Shown here one piece after another: positions 22,975 to 36,112 of a stretch of 64,000 bases of DNA (its first letter is position 1; the number at the start of each line of letters is the position of its first letter). Made by a program: the position numbers and the translations under genes. Source of the DNA: Psettodes erumei (taxonomy: Eukaryota > Chordata > Actinopteri > Pleuronectiformes > Psettodidae); the NCBI GenBank assembly GCA_016785225.1, contig JAFBJZ010000107.1:3224001-3288000 (forward strand), in the 5' to 3' direction. The notes below the pieces were generated by a model. The model ran no database searches and had not been told where the DNA came from. It saw only the letters and a program-made list of their open reading frames with translations.

Positions 22975-24052
22975 TTAACATCAAATTTTTGGTTTATAAT
23001 TCAGCCAAAATCATGTTTTTTTGTCTTGTCTTTTCTTCTTTTTTCCCCCTTTAAATGTACCCACCTATGGAAGAGCTTCAAACTAAACATCTGAAATGAG
23101 TATCTCTTGTCCTCCACCACTATATCCTAGCCTTCTCTTCTGTCTCTTCTTTTCTCATGTAACCCTCCACAGAAACATTCACAATGTCTTTTTCCTTTAT
23201 GAAAACAGTAAGTACATGCCGTAGCAAAAACAAACAGAACGTACAAGAAAAATGAGCAAACAAATAAAAGGAATTTAACAGTATAAAGCTTCAAGTCACA
23301 AGTTCCAAAACTAACTATCATAGTATCATAGTTTCATAATCATTGTTATCATTAGCAGTATTATTTTCAGTTTAAATTACATAAAGTTTACATGAAAGGT
23401 TTTTGAGGTATTTCAGAATTAATTGTCAACACACGCCTACCGAGTCTTAGCACTAGCCAGGGGGAGAGGTTGACTGGACAGACAAGGTGGAGGGAGGAGA
23501 GAATTTGTGTCTATGAACTGTCAGTGAGTCTTCCACACTTTTCTAGTGCAGCCTCTGTGCTTGCACGCAGTGGAGAGAGAGAGAGAGACATTAAGTGGTA
23601 GGATTTTACAACTATAGCCCTCCAAGTGCTTAGATCCTCTGCCTTTTTACCCTCCTCTTTCTCTGTTACACAAAAATATCTCTGATGCGAGAGAGGTAAA
23701 GTGGCTGAGAGTGAAAGCACGCGGGGCAGAGAGAAAAGGAAAAAAAAAACACAAAAGGCTGTGAGCTACTAGAAGATCAACGATACAGTAACAAAGACTC
23801 TGACAGATTAAGGAGTAACATATTTTGTTTCAAATAAATTGTGTATAGAAAATGTTTTATAGACTTTCTACATGATAAAGTGCTTGTATTCTAGTGTATC
23901 AAGATGGAAAGTCAATATGGGAGAAAATGCTGACACAGCCCCCACTCTGTGTCCCTCTCTTTGCCCCCCCCTTTCTGTCCATCCAATTATGGGTGCATTG
24001 TCTGTGTGTGAGGGTATGTTTGTAAATGGGCATGCAGCTTTATGTACGCACT

Positions 24053-24097
24053 GGTGTGTGTGTGTGTGTTTGTGCCTGTGTGTGCACATGTGTCCGC

Positions 24098-24140
<43 letters not shown>
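24053..24140. repeat. Imperfect TG microsatellite
   Basis: TG repeats are interrupted by TTTGTGCC and by GCACATGTGTCCGCATATA. Followed at 24313-24349 by a T-rich tract. Confidence 0.9.
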
Positions 24141-24394
24141 TTTCCAGTGCAGTCCCACCCGTGGTTGAAGGGAAAAGGCACTCAACTCTGTCTGCAAAGC
24201 AGCCACCTCCTCCTATGTGGCACGATGCAGTCTGACTGCGCTGTTAGTATGAACATGTATGCATGTGTGTGTTTGTGTGTGTCTGTAACAGTTTTGGGCA
24301 AAGGGGGGCACTCTTTTTTTTTTTTTTTTTTTCCTTTTTTTTTTTTTTTGGATTATGTCCCCCTAGGCAGTTTGGGACCGGTAGGCTGCAGTAT

Positions 24395-24401
24395 CTTTGG
24401 T
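24395..24401 (-). promoter_or_regulatory. Predicted miR-9 seed site 3
   Basis: The - strand reads ACCAAAGA, an 8-mer miR-9-5p match. A let-7 8-mer (CTACCTCA, 24442-24435) and a miR-124 7-mer (GTGCCTT, 24181-24175) lie within about 230 bases. Confidence 0.45.
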
Positions 24402-27087
24402 ATTAGTGGCGGTTTCACAAACCACTCAGCTTAGTGAGGTAGCCACATTGGTTCTCACTACAAACAAATGCCATTTTGTCAGCCTAACACCTAGAGCTGA
24501 ATCTAGCTATTCACCTATGCTCACTGAACTGTATACCACAAATCAATTTTAGCTCATCTTCCTTTGGCGACTTTTAACTCACTGCTTACAGCAACGTGAA
24601 GTTAGTCGGTACCTCCCGATCAACTCCTCGACAATGACCATCTCATATCTAATCTGCACCGCTATTCTTGACTACATTGTTGGAAATGCTACAGTTGCAT
24701 CTTAAGACCATACAGATAACTATTAAGTCCCAAGTTCAACCCCAACCCACCCTCCAATGAAACACTGAATCAGCCAAGACGTTTGGAGGTCATTGTTTTG
24801 TCCCCCCCTCCATTCTCCGTCCCCCATTCTTGGGGCTCAGTTTAAAGGGGGCTGAGAGTACCACAGTTCTGACATGAAATGCCAAAGGAGAGAAAGCGTC
24901 CGTCATTTATTCTTCTCTTCAGCAGCTCCCTGTTTTTCTTTTTTTCCCCTCTTTCTCATGGTAAATGTCTCCTCCGAGTCTATATTCACATAGAATGCAA
25001 AAAAAAAAAGAAAAGAAAATATGTCCTTCATTGGCCTCGGTCCTTGCATCCCTCTTTGTTTCCTTTTAAAAAGTCCTTCCTTTTTTGTTTTGATTTATCA
25101 ACAAGGTGCCTTACTTATGCACAACAGAGCACAATAGTAACAAGAAATAGAAACTTTGTGTCTATGGTACTAATTAAATACCCGCATCAATATAGAGAGG
25201 AAGAGAGAAAGAGAGGGGGCAATGGGGTTAGAGGGAAGAGGAGGTAGAGAACCAAAGATAGAATGAGAGTTTTTTTCTTCTTCTTCAAAATGTGTCCACT
25301 TATGTGTTGGAAACATTTTCTATTTGTTTGTAACACATTGTGTGAATGTGTGTGAATGTGTGTGCATGTGTGTGTGTGTGTGTGTGTATGTTTGGTATCT
25401 TTGTCATTTGAGGTTTGGTTATTGTATGCCTTAAAATCTGATTCTATTTTTTTCTTATTTTTACTAAAAAAGTATATCTTAATTCAGTTCAAAGCTGATT
25501 GTTGGTTGGCTATGGCACACACCGCCCGTCTTCAGTGGGGGCGCACTGTAGCTGTGTGTGAACCCTAGTACCATATTCTCTGATTCGCATTAAGGCAGTA
25601 AGCATTGGCACTAATTATTGTAGCGTTTTGTCAGCTGAGTGTGGTGGTTAGCTACTGATAACCCTGGTGTGGGAGTAACCAGGAGATTTGGTTTGAATCA
25701 CATCTGTTGAGAGATTTTTTTCATCTTTTTACAAACAAATGGGATGGGGAAAAAAATGCAAGAATGATTTGATAAAATAGGAAGCCTCCCAAAATAATGT
25801 TAATGAAACCTCCACTGCACCTCAAAAGTGCCTGTCTCAGTAAGCCTTTCTGTTACATTTTACTGTTATGGTTGGACCTCTCTGTCCTCTCTTTGTATAA
25901 TTCCTGTGATCGTATTGTGTAGATTCTGTAAGATTTGGATTGGTTTAATAAATCCCTGCCTTTGCTTAAATCCCTGTGTTTTCAGCGTTCAGTTTAACCA
26001 TCCCCCCTCCTCCGGCTTCACCAGTGCTGGTTGGATGAGGAACAACAATGGGATAATGGTTAGCTATTGATCTGCCTTCAAAGAGCTGTGAGGGCCTGAA
26101 TGTGTTGTGCCATGACTTCTCCTCAGCATCTAGTGGCTCTTCCCTCCCTCTCCTCCACTCTGAATCCCCCAACCCCACCCCCCTTGCTCTGCTGGACACA
26201 GGTCTCTGCTATCGACAGCAGGGGGCACTGTTGCTCTGTCAGCACAGGCAGGCTCAGGGAGGGAGAGGTGTGCTGCTGCTGTAGTATTGAGGCCTTTGTG
26301 TCCCCATCTCCACTGGGCTCCATGTACTCCTCTTACATTCTGCTTTTTCGTATGCAGCTGTAATGTAGTTGGCCGGATGCCCGAGCGTGTTGTTGTCGCT
26401 TGGTTCTCAATTATTGATCAGAGGAAAAGCTCCCTGCAGAACAAAGAGCATGTCCAGACATCTCTCCCGCCTCTCCTGTTGGTCAGAGAAACGCAGACTC
26501 TAGGCTCAGGCTAAGAGTAACAATGACATGTCTCCCTACAGGCCTCCAACATCTGTGCAAAAAATATAGACCTGGGCCCGGAAGACCTGAGTATCTACTG
26601 CCGAGCATCTTGAGTTTCACCTTCAGGAGGGGTCAAGGCCCCGCTCTCTCTGTCTGCATCGATTCATTTTTCAATTCATTAGTTTGCCGTATGATCAGGC
26701 TGAGCTGCTCTCTGAAATGGCTGGCCATCAGGGAATACCTTTGGCCAAGGAATGAAGGAGACTACAGGAGGAGGGGGAGGTAGAGGCGGAGAACTGGAAA
26801 GCCTTGTTGTTTTTTTCATAGGCTGCGTTGTTTTCTTTATGGCGGCCTTGTGTGTGTGCAGGATGGGGTTTGGATAATAAGGCTGTGTGCTGTTCTGTTG
26901 TCAGATTTATTGCCGTTCTTTCGCCCTTGTTGCTTCCGTGTGCCGGCGTAGAAGGGATGTGTGAGAGAGAGAGAGAGAAAGAGTAAAGAGGCAGACGCAA
27001 AGGAGGTGAGTTGGGAGAAAAATCAGAATCAGTGGCTACTTAGGTAGCGAAGCATAATTCAGATGCCGTCCAACAAGAACATCAAAT

Positions 27088-27094
27088 CTTTGGT
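27088..27094 (-). promoter_or_regulatory. Predicted miR-9 seed site 4
   Basis: The - strand reads ACCAAAGA, an 8-mer miR-9-5p match about 320 bases after the onecut3 stop codon. Confidence 0.45.
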
Positions 27095-27411
27095 GTCTCT
27101 TTACTTTGTCAGATGCCATAAAAATGATTTTTCTTTCAAAAAAGACAGAATCAATGATTGTCCTTATGTGTGTAATGCAGAGTGAACCTGACTTCACTGT
27201 TCACCTTAAGATTATGCTTGTTTCAGGTGAGAGCTTGAAATTCTGACTGACAAAAAAGATGATTGCATGGCACAAAGGATTTTCGGGCAGCGGACACATT
27301 CAGACGGTCCAGGCCAGGTAGGGTTGTTATAGACAAGCATCATAGCCAATTTCCCATGTTGCCTGTTGTTCCAACCTGGTTCTCCGGCCCTCTGAAGGCC
27401 CTCTCCTCCTC

Positions 27412-27704
27412 TCAGGCCTTAGAGAAGGTAGTGGCGGAAGTGCCTGGCTGCCCGGGGCTTGTGCCATGGTCATCATGCCAGCGGTCCACACAGCGGCGGC
27501 GCGCATTCATGAAGAAGTTGCTGACGGTGCTGAGCTCCAGGCCGAGCTGCTGGGAGATGGTGATCTGCATTTCCTTGGATGGACGCTTGTTCTCCTTGAA
27601 GATGGCAATGAGTGTGCGGCGCTGCAGGTCAGTGAAGACCAAACGCTGTTTCTTGGGTGCCGTGTTGCGGTCCTTGTGTTGTTCCTGTTCTTTGCGCTTG
27701 CAGG
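27412..27704 (-). CDS. onecut3: ONECUT-family transcription factor exon 2: homeodomain
   Basis: This exon completes the split Ala codon (G|CC) after 'LRLA' and gives 'ACKRKEQEQHKDR', then the homeodomain at about residues 363-422 (KKQRLVFTDLQRRTLIAIF onward) and the tail ending TFSKA. The recognition helix contains FFMNARRR with Phe48 and Met50, the hallmark of ONECUT homeodomains. 'RRTLIAIFKENKRPSKEMQ', 'NARRRC' and the ATTFSKA end are the ONECUT3 pattern; ONECUT1/2 end TCTKA. The exon is 293 nt and the full protein is 443 aa, shorter than human ONECUT3 (about 494), mainly because human Ala/Gly/Pro-rich runs are missing. The stop codon is at 27414-27412. Confidence 0.95.
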
Positions 27705-30599
27705 CTTGGTGTGGATGGCAGCGGTGGGAGGGATGGGGATGAGAGTGGGAGGCAAAGAGGGGAAAGAAAACACAAAGCAAGGTAAATATACAAAAGTGAT
27801 TGTTTCCATGACTAAATAACAAAGACAAGAGGTGGAGGGACGTGAAGTAACTGAATATATCATTACCCAATACTTAAAACACATAAAAACTAGTTTATAC
27901 ATCAGCAGAGATTCTACAGCTCTATCTCTGTTGCCATATTAAAGTTGATTTAAAGCTAATCTATGCCTCCTGCCCAGTGGGAATATTCCTTCCATCCTGC
28001 AGAGTGCAGACAGGGAGCCAGCCTGCGGTGAGAGAAAGATGGGGTGAGGAGGGAGGAAGGGAGGGGGTGGAGCGGGGGTGAGACTGGCTGTTGCCTGCTA
28101 GCTGGAGACACTGCTGTTTGATTCAATATTAATGCAGTTTGAGTCGCAGTGGGGGACTGAGTGACTGTTGCACAAAAGTAAGCATTTTGTGTGCGCCTGT
28201 GTGTGCGTGTGGAAATGAGAGATAGAGGACAGGCCGACGCAGGGAAAGAAAATGTTGGCGAGAAAAGAAGAGAAGAGATTGAGGAGTGAGACAAAGTGTT
28301 TGCATTTGTGTGCGTGTGTGTGTGTGTGTGTGTGTTGTATAAGAACCAAAGAGAAGAGCCAAGAAGAAGAGGGAGGGGCACGAGTGAAGGAAAAAGAGAG
28401 ATATTGACCGACTTTGCTGTAGGAATTGGGGGGTTCTCTGTAGGGACTGAGGTCAGAATCCCCCCCCAGCAGGTCTACAGTCTGCTACTTCAAACGGAGC
28501 CCACTGGAGCCCACTCTATTGAGCTCTGAGAGGGTATTTATAACCCACTCTACACCCCCCCAATCCTCCCCAAACACAAACACTCGAGAGGTGCATGCAC
28601 CGGCTGCTGTGAGCCCCTTCCCATACACAGAGCAATTTTCAAAAGAAAACACACCAACTGTACTCTTTTACGTTTGGGAGGGGGCTGTGAGGGGGTGGTG
28701 ATGGGGTTGCAAGCAGCGAACACAGAAATTAATAGTTAATAGAATGTAGTACTGTGGGTAAGTGTGCTGTAACTCAAAGTATTTGTAGGAGACGGGTGGA
28801 AAGCAGCAGACAGGCGCAGGGTAAAAGACAGAAACGGCGCCCAGAGATGGTGTAGGAGGAGCATTGTGTGGAAGGTGAAGGCACCACCTCTGCAGCCACA
28901 CGTCCCCTGCTGGCTGAGGATCGAATCCTGCCAGAACGGGCTGTGTATGTGTGTGTCCCTCACAGCTTCCCTACTGTCTCAATAAGGCAAGAGCAAATTG
29001 GAGAGAGAAAGATGCCATCCCTGTGGGGTCTCCACCTGCGGCCGATGGTATTGTCTGATACTTTCATACTTGCCTGCAGTAAAGTCTCACTCCCACGCTG
29101 TGTGTGTGTGTGTGTGTGACTTGACAAATGCAAGGACAGATTTCCTCCCCCTTCTGTGTGTGTGTGTGTGTGTTTTGGTTTTTTTTTGGGGGGGGGATTA
29201 TGCTGAAGTGGCTGGAGCCAAGCAGTGGCGCGGTGTGTCTAATTACAGTGGAACAGAGCCCATTGATCAGCCATTGCAGTCCAATCTGTTTACTACAGAT
29301 GTCTAACCTGCACACGGCCCCATCCATCATATTCATATTTCACATCAACACTGGAGCAATATGTGTGTATATATATATATAAATATATATCACACAAACA
29401 TGGACATGCTAATATGCCACATACAAAATTGTTAGGTATAACATCATATATAATACTTTGATTTATTATAGTTTTCAGGGTCGCCATGACGACAAGGAGG
29501 ATGATGTCACTTTTTACTTTGGTGAAATTATTCACAGTGTCACAGTGAGTTAACTCTCAGCAGGTCAGATGCTGCAGGATGAGCAGAACAGACCATTAAA
29601 GCCCCAAGAAGTCACATAAAGCTTTTGTGAGGAAATCATTGACACTGATGAGGCCTGCGTCAATTAGAATTATAACATCCTGTCTCCGTCCTTGTCTCCT
29701 GCTTTAGACTTTACTGACATAACAAGCACTTTCAAACCCTCAAAATCCATGCATTCTGGTGAACCTATAACCACATACCAAGCCAAATATCAGCCAGTAA
29801 TTCCAGGGACAAATGCCCTCAGGCCAACACATACGATGGATTAAGTGGCAAATTGATTTATTTGTCGGTCATCAATATGACAGCAGCCTCTCTTTGAAAA
29901 CACATTCTGGTCTGAGTCAATGGCCAAGAACTGTTTATAACGCATTTTTTAATAAATGCAGTTAGTTTACTCTGCTCACACTTAGGTCATTTGTAACTGA
30001 TAGACATCTGATTTTTTTTTTTTGAGCAAAGCTTTTGTGAAAATGACATATAGAGACTTTTTCCATTCATCATTTGGTAAGGTTTTCACCAAACACTCAA
30101 CTATGTATGCTCCTTTGATGTATAGTGTGTTGTTTTGCACATGTATTGAATTATATTGAATTATATAGTAACATACATGATAGCATGCGGTATTATGGTG
30201 TTTCATCATTAGGTTTTCCACTTGCCCACGCCAGTCTAGATTAAAATAGTTAAATAGATCAGTTAAACTGAAAATGAAACACTTATATCGTCAAATTGTT
30301 CTGCTTAGTGGTAAAAGAAAAACAATCCCAGCACCAAATTTGTATTCTTCTAATGGGCAATTTCAAAGCAAAACTTATACACTTTAGATGTGGTCACCTA
30401 AAGTGACAATAACTGGCAGCCTGTGAAATAACAGAATCTCTGTATCCAAAGCACAAAACCAGCTAAACAGTTGGGAATGTGCAGCCTTGGGGGGTAGTCA
30501 TTTCCAAACCATTTCTTAAACAACACCACAAGTCTAACATTTATTTACTCTCTGAACAGAAATAAAATGTCACACTAGAGAAAATTCTAGTTTACAAAT

Positions 30600-30990
30600 C
30601 ACAGCTTGATCATTGCATTTGCAACCAGAAAGCTTATGTTGGCAGATTTGCCTTTAGAAATGTTCTGGTGTAAAGATGCTATGCTCAATAAAACATCTAA
30701 AGCCTTGCACTGGATCAGCTCAGCAGTCAACACAGTGAAGTTACTACTGTATTCAGCAAAAGATCCAGCCATCCAAGCCAGCCCCTCTGGGTTTAACTTG
30801 TGGGGAATAGGATTTGTTTCCCAGCAGGACGGTGATCCTAAACATGCGTTGGAAGCTCCACCTGTTTGAAGTCCAGGAGCAGCAAGTCGTTCTGACATAC
30901 ATGACATTGTCATTCCCTCCATAATCACCAGACCTCAACATTACTGAATTTTTTTGCATAATTTAATTTTGGAAAAAAACAAAACGGGTA
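30600..30990 (+). mobile_element. Decayed Tc1/mariner-type transposase fragment in the onecut3 intron
   Basis: The + strand encodes 'FVSQQDGDPKH' (about 30815-30847), the catalytic DxDPKH block, followed about 75 bases later by 'SPDLNITEFF' (about 30928-30957), corresponding to SPDLNPIENLW. Intervening frameshifts and stops make it non-functional. Confidence 0.7.
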
Positions 30991-33443
30991 TTTGAGGATG
31001 CTCAAGTGCTGGATTGCTGTGCTGTGAATTCCCTAAATCCAGATAGAGTGGGAAGTGGGAAAATTCTAAAAGGAAAAATACTAAGCTTTAATTGAAAACA
31101 TATTGTATTACTTTACAGCAATATGCTTTATATTAGGTCTAGCTTTTAGAATGGCTTCCTATTTTTTCCTACTTAAATAATAGTCAACATTATAGATATG
31201 AATTTCCATCTTTCTGTGGATCCATCTTTCCGTAGTATTTATGTCCAGCCTAAATTTCTCTTTATTTTCTACAGCTTCGAGTTGACCTGAAATGCTTTCC
31301 TCCAGTGTGTGACTTTTATACTGCTACCTTCATCCAAATCTGTGACCTTGCACAAAAAAAATCCACACACACACACACACTCACAAACACACACAACCTT
31401 TTGTGTTGCACCTTAAAATGTCAAGTATTTAGATTTGATTCTGAGGTGTTTTTCCACAAATACAATTTTTGTCTTGTAATGCAAACCTATCAAAGTACAG
31501 CACAGTTGGGGTTATTTTAACTTTCTTCCAAGCAAAAAAAAAAAATTAGCTTTTCATGAAATTCCTTACAGTATAAGCAACATGATTCTGTCTAATTACA
31601 GGAAGGGAGGTCTTCCAAAATCTATGAATGGATTCGTTTTTAAGAAGCCAAGACATGTTTCAGAAACTAAAAGGAATTTAAATAACTTCTCGGACTTCAT
31701 TCTGTTTAAAGTTAAGATTAAAGAGACAGAAGTCAGGATGTCCATCCATAAATGATGTTTTATGTAATAAGCACATTAAAACCAATCCAGGGGAGGTTTG
31801 TTTTCACTAATGGGGCCTCCACAACGAGCTTAGACTTTGTCCCAGCCTCTCTGTCCGCATCTCCTCCGCCCGGCCAGTCACGTCCCCCGCACACCGCATC
31901 GACCGCGTGCTTTGTGCCGCTTCGATCGGCAGGTGTCGCTCTCGCCGTGGCCCGGCTGCACGGGGCGCCGGTATAGTGCGCTGCCTTTGCTACAGGCGCT
32001 GGATTTAGTAATCAATATCGATCGATCGGTGAGGAAGGGGGCCCTGATTACTGAACCAAGCTCGGCGTAGAAAAGAGAAAAAAATCGATCATTGCAGCTT
32101 TTAGAGCTACAGTAGGCACCGAGCAGAGAGACGGACATAAACGCATGCACAAAGAACAAGCGGACAAGAGCAGAGATCCTGGTTTGGTGCCGAGTGTTTT
32201 GTGAGGTGTGTTACACCCCGCTGGTAGACGGGCAGAGAGAAATGTGATTTCTATACCTCGCTGTGTGGAGCTGTGAACAGGAGCTGACCTACTTTGAATG
32301 GATCCCTCAGGCTCCTCACACACACACACACACACAGACACACAAAGACTGATTAACACAGACACGTCCATTCTGTTTTAATTTTCTTTTTACATTTTAA
32401 CGTATTATTATTATTATTATTATTCTAATATCATCGTGATATTATTTACCATCAATACAGAAGTAGACGCCCTGGATTGATTTGGATGCATCTTTTCTAT
32501 TCAACTATCCAGTTCGATTCGTCAACTTATCCTTTATGCTCCGAGATGAAAACGGTGTAATTTTGGTGCCTTTTCCTTTTCCCACTGATGACATTAATAT
32601 TCTTTGCTTCACGACAAACCAAGCGAGGTTAAGAGAGAGGCCCTCGGTGTTCAATATCGATCGATAGATTCGTGAATAATTCGTGTGTGAAATTCAGTTC
32701 TTCCAATTAATTATGCCTCGGAGAGGGAGGGGGGTGGGAGGTGCCGTAGAGGAGATTCATCGTAGGAATTGTGATAAACGCGGAAACACCAGGAAGGAAG
32801 GAACCGGTGTGATGATCTGGCTTTGCTTTGGTTGACTAAAATCAGAAGGTTGGATGCAAATCATCATCTCTCTTTCTCCTTTTTTGGTCTTTACACGTGT
32901 TGACTGTGTGATCCAGCTGCCTTAGCTGGCTCCTCGGTCCCCACAGATGTGAGTCCAGCTTGAGCATTAATCATGTATTGATCATCGCTGCCCTTCCTGC
33001 TCATGATGAGAAAGTCAAACCGCCTGATATTGTGCCCATGAAAACCATGATTAGGCTTCACATCTGCATCTCACCCCCCAACCCCCACCCTTTCTCCAAC
33101 CACCACCGGTGTGAAATCCAATCACGGAGCCCTTGTTTGTGATCCCTGTAAAACAGACGAGGTCCGAGTCTGTTGATTCAGTTAATTTACCAATAGACGT
33201 GTTAACGTGTTTACCGGTTATGATTCTGCGCGTTTACGCGCACGCACCCAGCCGTGTGTGTGCGTAAGTCGTGGTGGCAAAGGCGATCCTGTCATGCACC
33301 AATAATCTACCCAGGGTGCTTGTGGTTGCACTCTCCATATTCTGAGAAGCATGACTGGGGAATTTGATGTTTGAACTCCAGTGTGTTTATTAAGTAACGT
33401 CTGTGCTGTTTGGCATGGGCCGTTGCCCTAAAGATTGATGGCG

Positions 33444-33445
<2 letters not shown>

Positions 33446-33489
<44 letters not shown>
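33446..33489. repeat. TG microsatellite
   Basis: Uninterrupted (GT)n of about 44 bases in the onecut3 intron. Confidence 0.95.
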
Positions 33490-33491
<2 letters not shown>

Positions 33492-34423
33492 ACTGTGGCA
33501 TTTATTCCATTCAGGCTGCAGGGCAGTGCCAAGCGCGCTTTCTCTCCCCCCCCCCCCTCTCTGTCTCGCCAGGCCCAAACACTTCCAGCTCAATATTCCT
33601 TAATGTAATGAGTGCGAATTGGTGTTAATATACTGATAAAGCGACACAATTTGTTTGTTTGCCTTCTCCCGCGACTCGGCTGCGAGGCATTTCTTCTTCG
33701 GCACTTCAATAACACTCAACCTGAACTCAGTTACACCTTCGCCCACATCGCGCCTCAGTCCTCCCAAGACTCGTGCCTGCAACGTGTAACTCCAGCTTTT
33801 TCCACCTCTCTCTCTCTTTTTTACCTTTTTAGATTTGCTGTATCGTCAATCAGAGTCTCTTGTGCGTGCTGAGAATTAATATTTTGACGTTAAAAAATAT
33901 ATTTCGGCTGTGTCAAAAACATCCTATTTTACTCGCTGTGTCATTCTGAGATGCACAACACGCACATGAGTAATATAATTTTGCTCAGCTCTGTTTTCAC
34001 CCCCCACGTGTTATTAGCATCCCAGTGGTAAACCTGAGAAGTTGCACAGTGCTAAAAAAAATTCAATAATCAGTAAAGGCTGCTGCCTCTGATGATCACG
34101 CTTCATATGAGGTTTCAGATAATTAAATGCACTCAGCCATTTAAGCGCATGATTGAGAGAACTGTATGACTGGATTTTAACCTGCATCATTATTATTATC
34201 TTTTTTCGTTGTTTTTGTTGCCAGCCTAATAGCAGCCTTGGTCTCCATGTGCAATTTATTTGTATGAGTGGATCCATTGTTAGTGTGATACTCTTATCCG
34301 CGATTATCATTGATTTGATTCATAATTGCCTTGACCAGTTATGCGTGATGGCGGTAACGATCATGATCCTTTATTTTGTAGAGGCAGGCGGGCAGGCCCA
34401 TGGTTTCATTCACCACAGACAAC

Positions 34424-34425
<2 letters not shown>

Positions 34426-34500
<75 letters not shown>
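34426..34500. repeat. TG microsatellite
   Basis: Uninterrupted (GT)n of about 75 bases in the onecut3 intron. Confidence 0.95.
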
Positions 34501-34502
<2 letters not shown>

Positions 34503-35695
34503 TGAGTTTCCTGATATTTATCAAATTTATCAGGAGATTATTTGCTTTTAGAAATTAAAACGGATTACGATGGAATTAAATACTCGAATTGACTTCTGGC
34601 TATTGGCCGAAATATAGCGAGAGTATCCAAAAAACTCAAATCAACTCAAAGTGTTCGAAAAATAAAATTATAAATATGGGCTATATATATATATTTAAAT
34701 CAAGAAATTAACAATTGAACAGCTTTTAAATTCATCCAATAACTGAAAGGAATTAACATTTAAACAACTGGCACATGTCTCTGTGGGGTTTCTTTTGGTT
34801 TTGTTGGATGATCAGTCGACTCGAATGTCTGGGCTCATGCTCATTTTCCATATTATATTACACACGTTTTAAAGGTGTGTAAATCTGTCATTTATTGTGG
34901 AAAAACAGAAAAGAGACAGACGTGCGGAAGAAAATTGAAAGAAAATATACCTCGACTAATTTGCTTTTTTTTTCCTCGTGAGGATGCCTAACTATAATCA
35001 CCAACTTTTAAATCTCGCGGGACTAGTTTGGTACACAGAGGTCAATTAGGTCAAAGTTTGCCCTCCCCTGGATTTTAACAACTAATGATGAGGTGTGCAG
35101 TTTAGAATAAATCATGGAGCAGGAGATGTGCTTCGTTTTGTTCAAATGTAAGCGACGCTCAGCTGTCACCTCTACGTCCATTTCTTATATGCCGCAGGAG
35201 AATCAGCAAACTGATCCGCAGTCAGGTGACACTGTTTACTCTCTGCGGGGAGACAGACAGGATTTCAATAAGCAGGAATTTTCGAAATTCAGCTCAATAC
35301 CATTCTCAGTTAATCATATGGAGAAGAGACTGCGAACAGGAATATTATCCACCCAAGGCTTATTCCACTGGTCTAACTGCATTTATGTGGTCTATTTTTC
35401 AAAGGTCATGTCTTTTGTTCTGTGGTAAATTGCACGGTTCGTTTCTTCCAAGTTCTGTTCGTCCCATTTTTCAAATCAGATTGATTAAAGAAAGTGTCTA
35501 ATTGTTTTGATGCTCTATCCATCTATCTTTTATTTATTTCATTTATTTGTAATGATGAATAGGCTTAATACTTGTTAAGGAATCCAGCCAGCAATAATCA
35601 TATTTAATTATTATTATAACAGACTATTTTGATGGTGTAAAATGCATTGTCAAATACAAGACTTTTAATACTAAGAAAAAATATTGCAATCAATT

Positions 35696-35699
<4 letters not shown>

Positions 35700-35736
<37 letters not shown>
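35700..35736. repeat. CA microsatellite
   Basis: (CA)n of about 37 bases in the onecut3 intron. Confidence 0.95.
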
Positions 35737-35738
<2 letters not shown>

Positions 35739-36002
35739 TGCTGTCAAAAACCTGACTAAATGACAGCAGAAACAATAAGTCAGCGTTTTCCACAACAAGC
35801 TCAGTGATGTAACAAATTAAACAAAGTAATATTTTTTTAATAACCCGCAACCAGTTCGTTATATTTAATAGCATGTAATACTAAAGGCTGTATGGGCTGA
35901 CATCGATTCATTCATCAATTGATTTCACAGTCGTTTTGTTCCTTTGTTGATCTGTGTGGGGTTGCCCAACCGGAGTTTCGGGTTGCATCTGTGGATACGA
36001 TA

Positions 36003-36003
<1 letters not shown>

Positions 36004-36088
<85 letters not shown>

Positions 36089-36112
36089 TGTCTGTGTGTC
36101 TCTGTGTGTGTG
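36004..36112. repeat. TG microsatellite
   Basis: (GT)n of about 109 bases with a few TCTG interruptions at the right end; onecut3 intron. Confidence 0.95.

Larger units (their letters stand above)
20460..27411 (-). other. onecut3: Probable long onecut3 3' UTR
   Basis: About 7 kb downstream of the onecut3 stop contains no recognisable gene on either strand. Two closely spaced reverse-strand AATAAA hexamers (20495-20490 and 20483-20478) are candidate distal poly(A) signals; others occur near 26911-26906, 24911-24906 and 22664-22659. Mammalian ONECUT2 is known for a very long 3' UTR. Four miR-9 seed sites on the - strand across this stretch support its being transcribed with onecut3. The true 3' end is not visible from sequence. 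Confidence 0.5.

Noticed and set aside
25517..25530. ACACACCGCCCGTC, identical to the universal small-subunit rRNA 3' end motif
   Set aside because: The flanking bases do not continue the rRNA or mitochondrial 12S sequence, so a chance 14-mer is more likely than an rRNA gene or NUMT.
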